Assembly (NCBI GenBank): GCA_022749755.1
Contig: CM040445.1
Location: forward strand, 13,661,182-13,725,181
DNA length: 64,000 nt
Source of the DNA: Azadirachta indica
Lineage: Eukaryota > Streptophyta > Magnoliopsida > Sapindales > Meliaceae
Reading direction: 5' to 3'
Shown piece by piece: positions 12,473-25,129 of this stretch (positions are counted from its first letter, which is position 1; every line of letters starts with the position of its first letter). The notes beneath the pieces are model-generated. The model saw only the letters and a list, made by a program, of their open reading frames with translations, was not told the origin of the DNA and did not search any database. A program made the translations under genes and the position numbers.

Positions 12473-13600
12473 CTAATTTTTGTTTCCTCTCGAACTTAAC
12501 CTTGCCTTTTTTGCATTTGATAGAGCATGTGAACAAGTTCTTACATCGTGATTATAACTAAAATAGAAACTACACTTAATAAGAAATGTCCTATTAGATC
12601 TTACAGGCTCATTGGGTTCTTTTTTTCTTAGCTTTTTTGGTTTTACAGGTTGTCTTTTCTTCTCAGGATGATCAATCTTAACCCTTTCCCCCTCACCGTA
12701 TGTCACATAATCAGGGTAAGATGAATCATCACTGCATATATGTTAAGCTAGGCTTGCTTTGTCATAAAATGTGAAATGTAGTCTTCAGTTTTATACTTGA
12801 GATAGTTAATGCAGGCTATTGTATGCCTGTATAGGACATTTATAATTTGCCTGCTAATTCCCAAAATCCACAATCACATGTTTTACCAGCAACATCTATG
12901 ATAAACCAGTGCATAGGGTAATAAAACATGTCTTTAACCTGCAAAGTACTGTCATTGGATGACTTGACACTGAGCTTCTTACTCTGCTCACATATGTCAT
13001 CAAGCTGTCTTTTTAATCTGAGTGCATTTGGTGCTGACCATTTCTCAACCTTTTTCCTTCTCTTTATAAATCTCTTTGTCAATCTACACTTAATCTCCTT
13101 CAACAGTGTTAAGCAAAGCTTGTTTCTGTATTTACTAATCCATCTATCGAAGCACTCAATTGTGTTGATCATTGGATCGATTACTTTACAATTCTTATCA
13201 AATGCCCACATAGCCCATACATAGTCTTTTAGGTTATTAAACCACTTTCTTACATCTTCATTAAGCTCTCTTATCTTGTCTAAAACATCCAAGAAGTCAT
13301 TATTATTGGTGCTTTTACAAGCTTTCTAGAACAACCTCTTCAAAGCCAATCCTAGGTATAAACTTCTGAAGTTAGCATAAATGTGCCTCCCACAATGTCT
13401 GCTATATACAGTGGGCCATATTTGTTCAAGAGCATTAATCAAACCTTTTTGCCTATCACTCATTAAAGTGATCTGCCTCCCATCATCTAAATTATTATGC
13501 AATAATGACAAAAATCAACCTCATGTTTTTGTATTTTCAATCTCACATATCGCAATGGACTATAAAGTGTTGAGTAATGTATAAAGTGTAGGTTGTTCTC
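12473..13600 (-). pseudogene. MULE (MuDR-type) transposase remnant
   Basis: Minus-strand fragments in order: a catalytic-domain piece (SDRQKGLINALEQIWP, then HCGRHIYANFR) at 13326-13511; a 150-residue piece at 12840-13292 ending in a SWIM zinc finger (CDCGFWELAGK); and a C-terminal CCHC knuckle (KCSFYFSYNHDVRTC, second Cys replaced by Tyr) at 12473-12706. This is the order in plant MURA-like transposases. Stops and shifts separate the pieces, and the N-terminal half is not readable. Inactive. Confidence 0.8.
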
Positions 13601-14774
13601 TTGGGCTGTATGGTTAATTCTGTTCTAGTATAACAAGGTGCACATGAACTTCAACTTTTCTAGATCTCATTCTGTCATGACTCTTGTAAATAGACATTAA
13701 CTAATCATTATTTGTAACTTTGATCATCTCACCAGTTGTATGATCAATAGGTTCAAAACTAAACTTCGCATATCATTTATCCCTATCAAATCTTATTATT
13801 CTTATTGCATCAATCTTAAGATTTTTGAACATGTACTCATGACGATAAATGAGCCCCATTGAATGGTGTCTATCATTATAAAGTAACACAAGTTTTAGAG
13901 GCAATATTTTCCACATGTTCCCTTGTAGAAGTTGATAGAAAAACATGGATACTTAGCTTCAGTATAACATATATAAATGACCCACAAAATTTAACACACT
14001 TATGCAACACCGAAATTCTCCAGCATTATACTGTACACAGAACTAACTTATGATTTATGTACCAATATCGTCTAACATCATTTAACATACTCATACAACT
14101 AAAAATGAAATTTATATTCAAAAACACTCTAACATGACTATTTTCCACTAAAATTGTAGAACCTTTCAATTTTGCGAAAAAATCAAGTGAGATTTCCTTG
14201 TCCTATAACATCAAACATGATTTAACACATGTATGCGAAAACCAACAAAATTCATGTTCATTTAACACTACTTTGCATTGCTTTTCAAAACCCCCTGATC
14301 AAATATGAAAAAGAATACTGTCTACAGACCCAAACAATAAACCTAGGGTTTCTAATTGATCAACAGCAAGGCATGCAACCAAAAAAATTGAAAATAAGCA
14401 ATTACACCACAATTAATCAAGTGTTAAAGGACTTAAGAAATTGATTCTAACCTTAGCACCCATTTCACCATTGATGGGTTAGGAAATCGTTTGTTTTGTT
14501 TGAGCTTTGATTTCTTCGAATCAAAACACTTTAATGACAACAACTAAAAAATGATGAAAATGGATTTTGAGCCAAGTTTGAAAGTTTCTTAAGCTAAAAA
14601 ATGACGGGTTTTGCATGTAAGGTAGTGTCTCTCGTCACTGTATGTTCAAGTATAAATTGATGATTTTTTTAAGACTAACCTTTTGTCTTCCACTGAACAC
14701 TAGTTACATTTAGTGCTTTTTGTAGCCTTGAGTTTTGGTAAAATGACAATTTTGCCCTTCTATCATTAACATTG

Positions 14775-14907
14775 GATAGACAAATGATAGAATTTTGTGT
14801 CTTGTTGATATATTTTACATCTCTTTGAACTGCAGTGTAGCGTCATAATATATGTTATATCACAACTAAATATCACCTAAAATAGATTAATTGGCTGAAA
14901 ATATCCC
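14775..14907 (-). repeat. Right terminal inverted repeat of the MULE
   Basis: Reverse complement of the left TIR with scattered substitutions. The outer end CTGAAAATATCCC is followed directly by the target duplication AATTAGTCA. Confidence 0.75.
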
Positions 14908-15169
14908 AATTAGTCATAATCACGCTACGTGATTAACTTGCATATTACGAACTAAAATTTTTCTACAATTTGACTATTTAAATCTATTATGGTGATTATT
15001 TTCTTTTCATATTTTTGATGTAGTAGTCCTTTTTTTGTTAAAAATTTTAAAAAATGAAAATATATTTAGATCAGTAATTAATTTTTTGTATAATAAAAAT
15101 TATAATTATCAAAATAAATATAACTAGCTGCATAATCAACATGTATGAAATATAAAATAAATTATAAAT

Positions 15170-15700
15170 TAATATAGAGATTAAATATATGAAACATATA
15201 TTTTATAAATAATAAGAATGATAACAAAAACTAATAATATATTATATATAGTTATGTATGAGATTACACTAAATCTATAAATAAAAAAAATAAACATTAC
15301 ACTAATAATTATAAATTAATGTACAATAAGAAGATTTTGAATTATAAAATAAACAAATCTTACAATTACAATTAAAATTATAAATTAAAATTTTTATTTT
15401 TAAATGATATTATATAAATTAAATTGGTAAATAACTAACATAATTTGATAATTGATTAGAAAAAAAGGGTAAAGGGCAAGCAAAACCCAAATTGTTTTTT
15501 AAATCCTCCTTATACCTGTCTGAGTTGTGTTTCAAAACGGCCAATGGCTAGGGAGCAAATTCCAAGCAATGCATCCTAAACCACTTCAGTCAACCTAGGA
15601 CTAAAAAAATAATTACTTAAATTTAAAAAACTAATTCTATTAAATTATTTAAATAAATTAGAATAAAATATATAAAAGAGGGATAATATAGAAAACTCAT
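15170..15700. repeat. AT-rich downstream flank shared with 54110-54450
   Basis: Sequence 3' of pseudogene K. It aligns in patches with the region 3' of gene B (shared stretches such as CATTAC..TAATTATAAATTA and AAATTATTTAAATAAATTAGAAT), so the duplication that made K and B included this non-coding DNA. No gene seen here. Confidence 0.55.
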
Positions 15701-17128
15701 TCCTATATATATATATATTTATTTATTTATTTATTTTTTACAACAAACAAAGGAGCAAGATTTCCTTTTTCTTTCCTCCTTTATATCTCTAACCAAATAC
15801 ACCCTTGACTGCAATGATTTAGAGTTTGGGTTAATGAATTTCCATGCATATGACAGTATGCTTATCTTCAATTTATCCCTGAAAACAATAATAAAACCAA
15901 AGAAAGAAAAGTATACAATAAAATTTATTATGATAATCTGTCATGAGAGGATGTGGTTGAAGAATGCATAGGTGGTTTTAGAGGAGAAGATAGTAACAGC
16001 TTCGGTGGGATTTCTACAGCTTCAATGCTACTTTGCCATATGTCTAGCACTGTATCAATGGACGGCCTATCGGATGGACTATATTGTATACACCACAAAC
16101 CTACAATAATCATCTTCTTCGCAATTTCATTTTCCTCACTAGTTACAATCCCAAGCCATTCACACTCTCTACCCTGCTCAACATGCCTGAAAATCCAATA
16201 TGGAATATATAACTCGCTCGAATTACTTCCTCCTGCATCAAGGTTTTTCCTGCATCCAACCATTTCTAGAACCATCATTCCATAACTATAGACATCTGAC
16301 TTGTGTGAAACATTCCCAAAGTTTCTATTGAAGATTTTTGGAGCAATATACCCAAATGTCCCTTAAGTCTCCAGCATTGATACAATACTCTCTTTTTTAG
16401 GGCATAATTTTGCAAGCCCAAAATCAGAGATTTTTGAACAAAAATCTTTGTCTGGAAGAATATTGTGAGGATTTATGTCAAAATGCAAAATCCTTATGTT
16501 GCACCCACAATGCAAGTATCTAAGCCGTCTGGCTATTCCCACAACAATTTTATACATTCTTTCCCATCTCAAATGCTGAAGAGTCGTCAATGTATCTCCA
16601 ATGCATATGAATTTTTCGAGCGATCCATTACGTATGAACTCATTGATCAGTGATCTCTTGTTACCCTCTAAACAAAAACCTAGTAAAGTGACAACATTAA
16701 CATGAGATGTTCTACTAATGCTTGCAACTTCGTTTATAAAGTCTTGTCCGCTCCCTTTAGAAGTATTTAGGAGGTTGACTGCTACAATACAACTGTCTGA
16801 TAACTTTTCTTTGTATACACCTGCATAACCTCCTTGCCCTAGTTTATTTTTGAATGAGTTTGTAATCATCATAACATCTGAAAAGTCGAACCTTTTGGGA
16901 GCTAGAGGACCAAAATTTCTAATAAAAGCCTCAAGATCTTGATTACTATTTGTCATCTTTCCAAATGAAGACATTGACGAAAATGATGAGATCTTAGATC
17001 TCAGAAGGAAGAAAAATATAGATGCGATTACTATTGTTCCACTTATTCCAGCATCTACTGAACCCATCAAAAGACATGAAAAAGTGGTGAATAATAAGTT
17101 ATATCATTTCAGATACCCATGGTGAAAC

Positions 17129-18745
17129 TGTAATACCCCAAATTTTATCTCAACAAAACAAAATTTATAGTGCAACTTAACTTCAACTACATCAAACTTA
17201 GCATTACAGATAAAATAAAACCTCCAAATACAATATAAAATTTCAAAATTAATAAACTTTTATTGACAACTTAAGTTAAATTAAAGATTCAAAACTAAAT
17301 GTTTCTTATTACAAACATTCTAATCTCTAAAAGAGTCAAGGTCTAAATCTCTACCAATTCTTTATTCATATTTTAATCTGTAAAACAATGATGACGAAGG
17401 GTGAGCCGCCTAATCGGTAAATAAATTTATACATAAAATTGTAAAGAAATAGAAGAGAACACAATCATAAAATATTAATTTTAGGAACAATAACATTGTA
17501 ACTAGATAAACAAATCTTTGTTTTAATAAAAACGTTCAATAATACGTAAGCATAAATATCACATTTAATAAACCACTAGTACATTTAGTAATATATTCAA
17601 CTCATGTCTTATAGTATCATCAGGACCTCGGTGTCTCATTTATAACAATTCAGTACAATCGTACCCCAAAAATCCGATCATTAACAGTCAATAAGTGCAC
17701 AAACAATAACTCAACTAGTTAGTCGGTAACAATAACGGAAACAGTTGCTATAGACAATGAGCCAAATATTAATTACTAAATAAGACTTTTCATGTACAAT
17801 AGATTCAATAATATTTATTTCACATATTCAATTAAGTAATGCATTCAATGATTTATATGAAAAAGTACAACTAATAATAAATTTTAAAACTAGTGTATGA
17901 AAAAAAAATAGAATTATAGCTACCTAAGAAAGAAAATGTTGATGAGAAAATAATACACGTTATGATTTCGTAATTAAACAATTTAAATACTAGTAAAATA
18001 ATTTTTCTTTAAACTATATTTAAAAAATAAATATTTAGAAACACTAATAAGATTAGAAAAAATATAATTTTTATTTTAGGAGACCAATTAACATAAATCA
18101 CGATTCATTTTGATTAAAACCATGAAAATGATACAAATTTAGAAAATTAGAGTTTAGTTTATAGAAAAACTTACTTGAAACAAATGTATAAAAAAAAATT
18201 CCATTTCTTATAAATATGTTCATGCTTACAATTGTCATTAATAGTTTTAAGCATTTGATTATAATATATTATGTATAAATATACTTACCTCAAAACAATA
18301 ACAAGTTAATAAAATTCCTCGGATTAGCTGTATTTCTAGGGATTTCTTTCTACCAAACCTTGAAAAAATATAGAATTACAGAGAAAAATTTTTAAAGAGT
18401 ATTTAGTGAATTTGTAAAGTGAAACTTGTGATATAAAGTGAGATCTTTATACCTATTTATAGCCAAAAATTGGCTTTCAAATTCAAAAAGTGATAACCCA
18501 AAATTCAACTTTAAAAATTAGATAAGCTAATCAAAACTATAAATCCTAATTTCAAAATTTAAAATTTAACTTTTAAAATCAAATAAACTAATCCATCAAA
18601 ACTATAACTATAAATTTCAAAATCCAAATTTTAATTCTTAAATCCAAATTATTATCCATCTTATTCAATTGCAATTAAATCTTAATTTCAAATTTAAAAA
18701 CTAAATTAATTTATTTTCCTTCCATTATCATATAAGAGCATTGCA
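17129..18745 (-). mobile_element. Solo LTR of a Ty3/gypsy element in the intron of pseudogene K
   Basis: On the plus strand the insert begins TGTAATACCCC and ends TTGCA. The minus-strand reading therefore ends GGGGTATTACA, typical of plant gypsy LTRs, and has a TATA-like motif near 18460. Flanks are TGAAAC (17123-17128) and TGAAAAAAAC (18746-18755), an imperfect target duplication. The uninterrupted site is visible in gene B near 55960 (GGCGAAACAATAACATAGG). No internal gag-pol is present, so it arose by LTR-LTR recombination. Confidence 0.8.
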
Positions 18746-19069
18746 TGAAAAAAACAATAACATGGGAAAATTTGAGCCGATATTGCCCATCTTCCTCATT
18801 TGCTAATGGAAAATTGGTAACAAGAAGAAAAAAAGGTAAAAACATCTATAGATTGCAGTTATTAGAACAACAATGAATTTGGAAAGAAATTCATTATGTC
18901 TACACCTTTGTTCTTAAACAAAAGTTTGTACATAATTTTTCAGGGAAAAAAATCAAAAAAGAAATTGTAAAAAAAATTATCTGATTATGGAGAATTTAGC
19001 TAAAAATACGCACATCACACAGAAAACGTAGAAAAAGGAACTGGTAAAAGAACAAGGTAGTTCTATTAC

Positions 19070-19105
19070 CTAAGACAATATTCTTTCTCCTGTTTAGAAG
19101 ATTGC
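19070..19105 (-). pseudogene. 36-nt stalk microexon of LRK pseudogene K
   Basis: Minus strand: CCATACAG acceptor, 36-nt exon, GTAATAGA donor. It would encode G-NLLNRRKNIVL-G in phase 1, matching the gene B microexon [11 protein letters not shown]. Confidence 0.7.
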
Positions 19106-19854
19106 CTGTATGGGTAATAATTCTAGTCAATAACGAGTTAGATCGGAGACCTATTTAAATTGCAGTAATATGATTGTGAAAAATTCATGCATTAAATAAC
19201 AATCAATTCAAAGTTTATTCGAACAGTTTTCAAAAAAACCTTTTTCAAAAAACAAATAATCAATTCAAAGTTTATTCATACAACCTTTAAGCTTGTTATA
19301 ACTATCTACTCGCACAGTGTATATAGCTGACTTGTGAGGTTGTTTAGGTCAGAGTTTTCAACGTCCTACGCAAACTTAAGAAGCTATTATTAGTTCCCTA
19401 AAATCCTATTAATGTATCCTTTATTCTAAGTAAATCGAAGAAGCTGCCTTTATAATGTTCTTCACCGTGGATCTAAGCCTCTAATTAAACCACCTAGATT
19501 GTTTCTTGTCCTCTTGTTTTCAATTTCCAGATATCCAGATTTTCAGTCGTTGATTTCTTTGTCATTTCTTTTAGATTCTTTATTGTTTTATTCATTACCA
19601 TAGTGAATTCTTGGTGCCTTTTCTATATGTTTGAGGCCTACAGCTCAATATAACTCTTAATTTCAGATTTGCTTCAATTAGCTCAAAGTTCAGATTTGTA
19701 TCCAACTATCAGCTGTAACTACTACATGCCTCTTTTAGCATTTGTTAATCTAAAATATGATTCTTTAATCTAAATGCCACATCCACAATATTATAAATTA
19801 TTTAATCCTTTTTCGTTTCTAGTTGTCCCATAATGGTAAGAAGATAAGAATAAG

Positions 19855-22439
19855 TGTTGAGTGATTTACCAAAGTAAGTGTATGTTGCTACAGAATAAAT
19901 AATATAAGGTGAGTAGAGTATTGTTCCCACGAAAAGTATTAATTAATTAAGTACCGAAGGTGATTTTTCTTAAATTTATTTAAGGAGCCAAAAATGATGT
20001 GATATGAAATTAAAAGAAATTCAAATAATTACTATCTTTTAACTTTGGTGACAATTTCTTTTACAAGATTGCACTGTACTCTTCATTTAACATCATTTAT
20101 ATCTAAGAGAGGGATGTTGATTGACACATTTTTGAATTGCTTTAAGATTGCATCGGTTTGAAAATCTTTCTATAACTTTGCTAACCTTTGGGGAAATAGT
20201 ATTAATGGCACATATTGTGGAGGTGACACATATTTCTTGGGAAGGCTTGATGCTTCTGGTTGTGACATTGAACGATTTGTCACCTTAGATGTTTTGGTAA
20301 TGTTTTTAACCTGTTTATCGTAGTCCTTATCCTTTGTGGATGATGCACTAACTTTCTTTCTTTGTAATATCTCTTCCAAGTTATTTTTTTGCTCCGTCAA
20401 TTGTTTTCCACTCCAAAGTGTAATTGCCATCATTTGCTCCTTAAATTTGTCTCTATATTGCTTGGCAAACAACTTTATTGCCTTTCCATCAACAACTTTG
20501 CCATTGGACCCATTTGTACCTTAAGATTCCAAATGTATGCTGCTTGATTTTGCAATGTAGTTTCGGTCTTCCTCATGAACTTGGAAGTGTTCATGATAAG
20601 TTAAGTAACAGCATCTTCTAAGTTAACCTTCTTCTCTTGAGGTTGAAATCCGGGAGGTAGGTGCATGACATTTTGATCATTTCTCTAAGACAAGTTAGTA
20701 TGATTCTGCTACCTTGGTTATAAGTGTTGGAAAATAAATTGTTTTGTTACTGATTATAATTTCCAACATACTAAACTTGCTCTAAAGATAAAAAAACAAA
20801 AGGATTACCTACTTGGCATTCGGTACTAAAATAATTACCATTACATAACTCACATATCATAGGTGGAATATGAATGGCATTAGCTATCATGGCTCTACGT
20901 TGCTTAGTCAATGTAGTTAGTTGAGTAGTAAGTGCAGTAAGGTTATCAACCTCATGAATTCCAAAGGCTTTCTTCGATGTCAAATGCTTAGTTGGCCATT
21001 GGTATGCAATAACAACCATCTCCTCTAACAAATCATAAGCCTCATCAATAATTTTTCACCGAAGGAAAAAGCTTTGCCAACAATTTTTTAGCCAAGTCAT
21101 CCCAAGTAGTGATAGTACTCGAAGGAAGTGAACTCAACCAACTTTTTGCTTTGTCCCTTAATGAAAATGAAAATAGCCTCAGCTTTATTGCATCATCTAA
21201 CATACTATTATATCTAAAGGTATCGCAAATCTCTAAGAAATTTATAATACGAGCATTTGGATCTTCATGTGACAACTTACTGAATTGAACCAAGGTCAGA
21301 ATCATCTAAATAATGTCTGGTTTGATTTCAAAGTTGTTCGCTTGAATGACGGTTTTCTAATGCTATTCGAAGCTCTATTAACTATTGGAATAACATATTC
21401 TCCTAAAGCGAGCTGATCTTCGACCCCAACATTATCTCCAAGATTTTGTTCTATAGTGCTAGTTTATGGTCATCTTCATGTTGTCTTTTTTTGCTTTTCT
21501 GATACACCAAAAGAAACACCTAAAATAAAAATAAAAATAAAACTTCAAAATAAATTCATGATCAACCCAAATCGATATTAAAAGAACTCAGCACTTTCTG
21601 GTAACAGCGCCAAAAACTTATTAAGTGATTTACCTACGCATGTGTATGTTGTCGCAGAATAAGTAATATAAGTTGACTAAAATATCATTCTTACGAGGAG
21701 TATTAATCAATCAAGTACCAAAAGTGGTTTTCCTTAAATTTATTTGAAAAGCCGAAAATGATGTTAGATGAAATTAAAAGAAATTCAAGTAACTATTATC
21801 TAATACATACAATCAAAAAGGGTAATTTCAATGAGACTAATATTTAGGATTAATGATTTCAATCAATTTACTCATACCTAGTTCTTCAAATTATGTTATT
21901 TCGATTAATACCTATATTACTAGTATGATTATTCTTACCCATTTGACTATCTCTCTTGAGATCAATCAAATCTGTTCCTCATTTACAAGTTTACTATATC
22001 TCTATGTAAACACAAATTAAATGAAAATGCATTACGTGTAGTAGTAATCACTAAATCTACTATACGAACATATTACTACATCTCTGTTTAATATGCTATT
22101 TATAGTGTTTATTATACGATCTAAACACAATCAATATTTTTCAATATTTATTGGTTCATAGATCAATTAATTAATGGCTAGTTAATTAATTGCATTATGT
22201 TCATAATAAACATGCAACATAAGAATATTAATAAAAAAATAACACAAAAATCAAAACATTAGTGTCTTCAAAAGATTAAACCATAGCCCTAAGTATTAAA
22301 TTTAGCCAATCATGAAAAAGAGTACACAACATTCATGAGTTCAATCATCAACAACATATTCAAATATTCACAAGTAACTAAATTTAATACAATGAAATAA
22401 GATAAGAGTATAGAGAAAAATTATAATGAAGGCTTTTCA
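19855..22439 (-). mobile_element. Internally deleted Athila-like Ty3/gypsy remnant
   Basis: Minus-strand element. The 5' LTR is 21618-22439. A PBS at 21597-21616 reads TTTTTGGCGCTGTTACCAGA, near the TTTTGGCGCCGTTGCC site of Athila/Tat gypsy elements. A gag region follows at 20050-21305, with Retrotrans_gag motifs (FSLRDKAKSWLSSLPSSTITTWDDL split over two reading pieces) and ITLWSGKQL further on. A partial 3' LTR (19855-20042) is a direct repeat of the 5' LTR start. All of pol is missing. The flanks differ (intron of pseudogene K on the left, kinase of pseudogene J on the right) and no target duplication is seen, so host DNA between two genes was deleted with it. Confidence 0.8.
20050..21305 (-). 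pseudogene. gag polyprotein remnant of the Athila-like gypsy element
   Basis: Three open pieces in order on the minus strand: 21045-21305 (retrotransposon gag core with RDKAKSWLSSLP and TTWDDLAKK), 20771-21031 (variable region with CELCNGNYFSTEC) and 20170-20472 (basic region with TLWSGK and FPQRL). Stop codons separate them and the protease is cut short at the 3' LTR junction near 20045. No active product. Confidence 0.75.
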
Positions 22440-23210
22440 TCATGCCATAGCTATATATATTAGATTTGTGTGAAAAATTTCCAAAGTTTTTGTTGAACAC
22501 TTCTGGGGCAATATACCGAATTGGACCTCTACCCTCTTGCATAGATACAATACTTTGTTTTGCTGGGCATAGTTTTGCCAACCCAAAATCAGCGATTTTA
22601 AGACAAAAGTCTTCATCAAGAAGAATGTTATGAGGTTTTATGTCAACATGCAAGATTCTAGTATTGTACCCACGATACAAGTATTTAAGCCCTTTTGCTA
22701 TTCCTGTAATAATTTCGTACATTTTTTCCCATCTCAAGTGTTAAGTAGGCTTTGTTGTCATCCATTATATATAAATTTTTCTAGGGATCCGTTAGGCTTA
22801 ATCTCATAGATAAGTACCTTCCAAACAATAACCTAATAATGTAACAACATTAACATGGGATGTCCTACTAATGCTTGCAACTTCATTGATAAATTCTTGG
22901 CCATTTCCTTTAGAAGTATTTAAGAGCTTTACTGCCAGAAGATGATCCCATCTCGTAACTTCCCTTTGTAGACATGACCATAACCTCCTTGGCCAAGCTT
23001 TTCTTTGAATGAGTTGGTCAATTTCTTAACATCTGAATAGATGTATCTTTTAGGACCTAGATGTCCATAGTTTCTAATGAAGGCCTCTATACCTTGATCG
23101 CTCTTTGATATCTTTCCATAACAAGCCTTTAATAGAATTGGTGAGATCTTTTTCCATCTGAAAACGCCAATAATTATGCCGATGATAATTCTCATTCCAA
23201 GAATTGCAAC
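22440..23210 (-). pseudogene. LRK10-like kinase pseudogene J (C-terminus replaced by gypsy LTR)
   Basis: A transmembrane-like segment ([18 protein letters not shown]) and kinase N-lobe ([15 protein letters not shown]) at 22929-23210 lose frame at the VAVK strand through a one-base deletion. The αC/β4-5 part (22740-22930) has further deletions and a TAA before LRWEKMYE. The C-lobe up to SYGMM is open (22440-22737; HVDIKPHN, DFGLAKL, APEVF), then joins the gypsy LTR exactly after GMM. No ectodomain is found upstream. Closest relative is gene C. Confidence 0.85.
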
Positions 23211-24090
23211 AAAACTATGATTATTATGCCTTAAAAGTTCAGGGATCAAAATTTGTAATTGGGAGAATTTAGAAGCTTCTAAAGTTGTATGTAAGAAAAT
23301 AAGGCAAAACTGCAAAACATTTTTTGGGACAACGGACAGAGTAAAGCCTCCAGAACAAATGGAGTTTTGAAAAAGAAAATAATGAAAGAACAAGTCAACA
23401 AGACCTTTACATCATATCTTGGAAATCAGTAATTCATTTTAGCCTTGATGAATATTTAAAATTATAGGTTTATCAAGAGAAATATTATGATTTACACTTA
23501 ATAATGTCCTTCTATTCCCTAATAATGAAGCATATTCTTTTATATTGAATTGTAAAACATGAATTAAACTAAATAGTCGGTTTTGCACAGGTTTCGTGTA
23601 ATGAGCGTATCTTTCAATCCAAATCATCAATTGATACGATTCTTGTGCTAGAAAAATATAAACTCATCATTTCACAACTTTATAAGCAAAAAGTTGGACC
23701 AGTTCGAGCAATTAATGGGAGAAAATTGGGCTTCAATAGAACTCAAGCACATCTTTGAACCAACCCAACATGCTTCTGTATTTGGGTCGTATCCCCCTAA
23801 ATACGTAACAAAAAATTATATAGTTGGGTGATCTAGAAAGTTAAGAAACGGATATAAATCATTTATGTTTTACACTTTCTCAAAATTCAACTGGTCGGCT
23901 ATCAAAAAGAATTATCATTTTAGAAGGGCGGTAGAAAAATGCAACTTGAACATCTCTGCGTATTTTCAACACAACTCACGTTCTAAAACGGCAATAAGGA
24001 TGAGAATGAACAATTAGAAAGATGAGCCATCCACTACAACTTTAAAGAAGGCTGTTTTACGAAATTCAGTGGTTTTTAAGGTCAAAAATA

Positions 24091-24453
24091 TGTTAGAGTT
24101 GGTAGAGCATAATTAATTGCAAATTGACAAATTATGTTCACACATGTGAAATATCTTTTATTTTACTTATATAAAAGAAGATATGGAAGTGAGGAGGGAG
24201 ATCATTTTTTACCATTTTTGTTTTCTTTTTGTAATTTGAACTTCAATTAAATAATATCTTTCTAAATTAGAAATTAGGGCTAAGGGTATAGTTTTGTTGA
24301 TTTTATAACATTATTCTTTTATCATTCTAAGTTGTGCTCAATACAAAATCTTTTCAATTGAGTGAATTATATTTCTTAAAAGTGTTTTTGTTTATTAGGA
24401 GGCTTGATTCATTGTTAACAAAAAGTACACTGAATGTTTACACATTTTCTACA
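24091..24453 (+). mobile_element. Possible solo copia LTR
   Basis: Begins TGTTAGAGTTGG and ends TTTTCTACA, with a TATA motif (TTATATAAAAGAAG) near 24160 and T-rich sequence after it, as in short copia LTRs. Flanking pentamers are AAATA (24086-24090) and AAGTA (24454-24458), a duplication with one mismatch. No second copy in the window confirms it. Confidence 0.4.
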
Positions 24454-24458
24454 AAGTA

Positions 24459-25125
24459 AGAATAAGGTATGTTATATTTTTCACAAATAAATTAAATGAT
24501 TAATATTTTATTTTATTACCTTTTCTTAAAAGAGGTATTGTGATATATTTTAATATATTTATCTTTCGATTAAGATTATCTATTAAGTAATTTTTAATTG
24601 AGTTAAAAAAGATAAGTAAAAAATGATTTCTATAATTATCAACAAAATGAATCTCTAATACCCTAATAATTAATCATATTAAATTTACATTCAACAAGTA
24701 ACAAATTTATTTTATTTTCATCACATTTGGACATTGAATTTGTGGAACTTATATAACGTATTTTCTGTGAACCGACACTCGTTTCGAACTTTATTATTTG
24801 AGAGAACATGTATTTGTGAGTTACAACCTTTAAATTGTAGCAAGCCTCATTTTAAAATATTTAAGGATTCATTGACACATACATAATTTAAAATAAAAGT
24901 TTAAGATTACATTTTAAAAAATTATACTAATTAACTACCACAATTTACTATATTAAAAGATAGAAAAATAATTTTAAAATTAATTGATAAATTTTTTGAA
25001 AGACTATATTAGCTTTTTGTTTTAAATCATGCTATCTGTGAAGGTATAAGTTCAAGATACATAACACCAAGACTGGATCTAAATCCTTAATTTTAACCAT
25101 TTTTTTTGTTTGATCAAGGATCCTG
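24459..25125. other. AT-rich spacer, no gene seen
   Basis: Low-complexity AT-rich sequence between the possible solo LTR and the chimeric LRK fragment. No exon, RNA gene or element end was recognised. Confidence 0.5.
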
Positions 25126-25129
25126 TTGC

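Larger units (their letters stand above)
10929..14907. mobile_element. Mutator-like element (MULE) with TIRs and 9-bp target duplication
   Basis: The ends are inverted repeats of roughly 130 bp beginning GGGATATTTTCAG on the left (10929) and, reverse-complemented, GGGATATTTTCAG on the right (14907). They also share the inner block CAGTTCAAAGAGATG. The flanks are AATTAGTTA (10920-10928) and AATTAGTCA (14908-14916), a 9-bp target site duplication with one mismatch, as expected for Mutator superfamily transposition. Inside are a minus-strand decayed transposase with SWIM and CCHC fingers (12473-13600) and a plus-strand GRF zinc-finger ORF (11402-11782). Length is 3979 bp. The transposase is broken, so the element is not autonomous. 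Confidence 0.85.
15928..19105 (-). pseudogene. LRK10-like kinase pseudogene K, intron split by a solo LTR
   Basis: Kinase exon about 15928-17063 and microexon 19070-19105; the ectodomain exon is gone, replaced by the gypsy remnant at 19855. The kinase has a stop at 16363-16365 (SMLET*). The VAIK-motif Lys is Asn (VAVNLLN), and HFDIKPHN has become HFDINPHN. The intron acceptor before the kinase exon is damaged: minus strand TTTTGATGG|GTTCAG, where gene B has CTTACAG|GTTCAG. The C-terminus carries extra residues (SSHDRLS). The intron contains a 1.6-kb solo LTR. Closest relative is gene B. A kinase-dead pseudogene. Confidence 0.88.

Noticed and set aside
22384..22439. Novel C-terminus (KSLHYNFSLY...) of kinase J
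   Set aside because: It is gypsy LTR sequence after the breakpoint at SYGMM.
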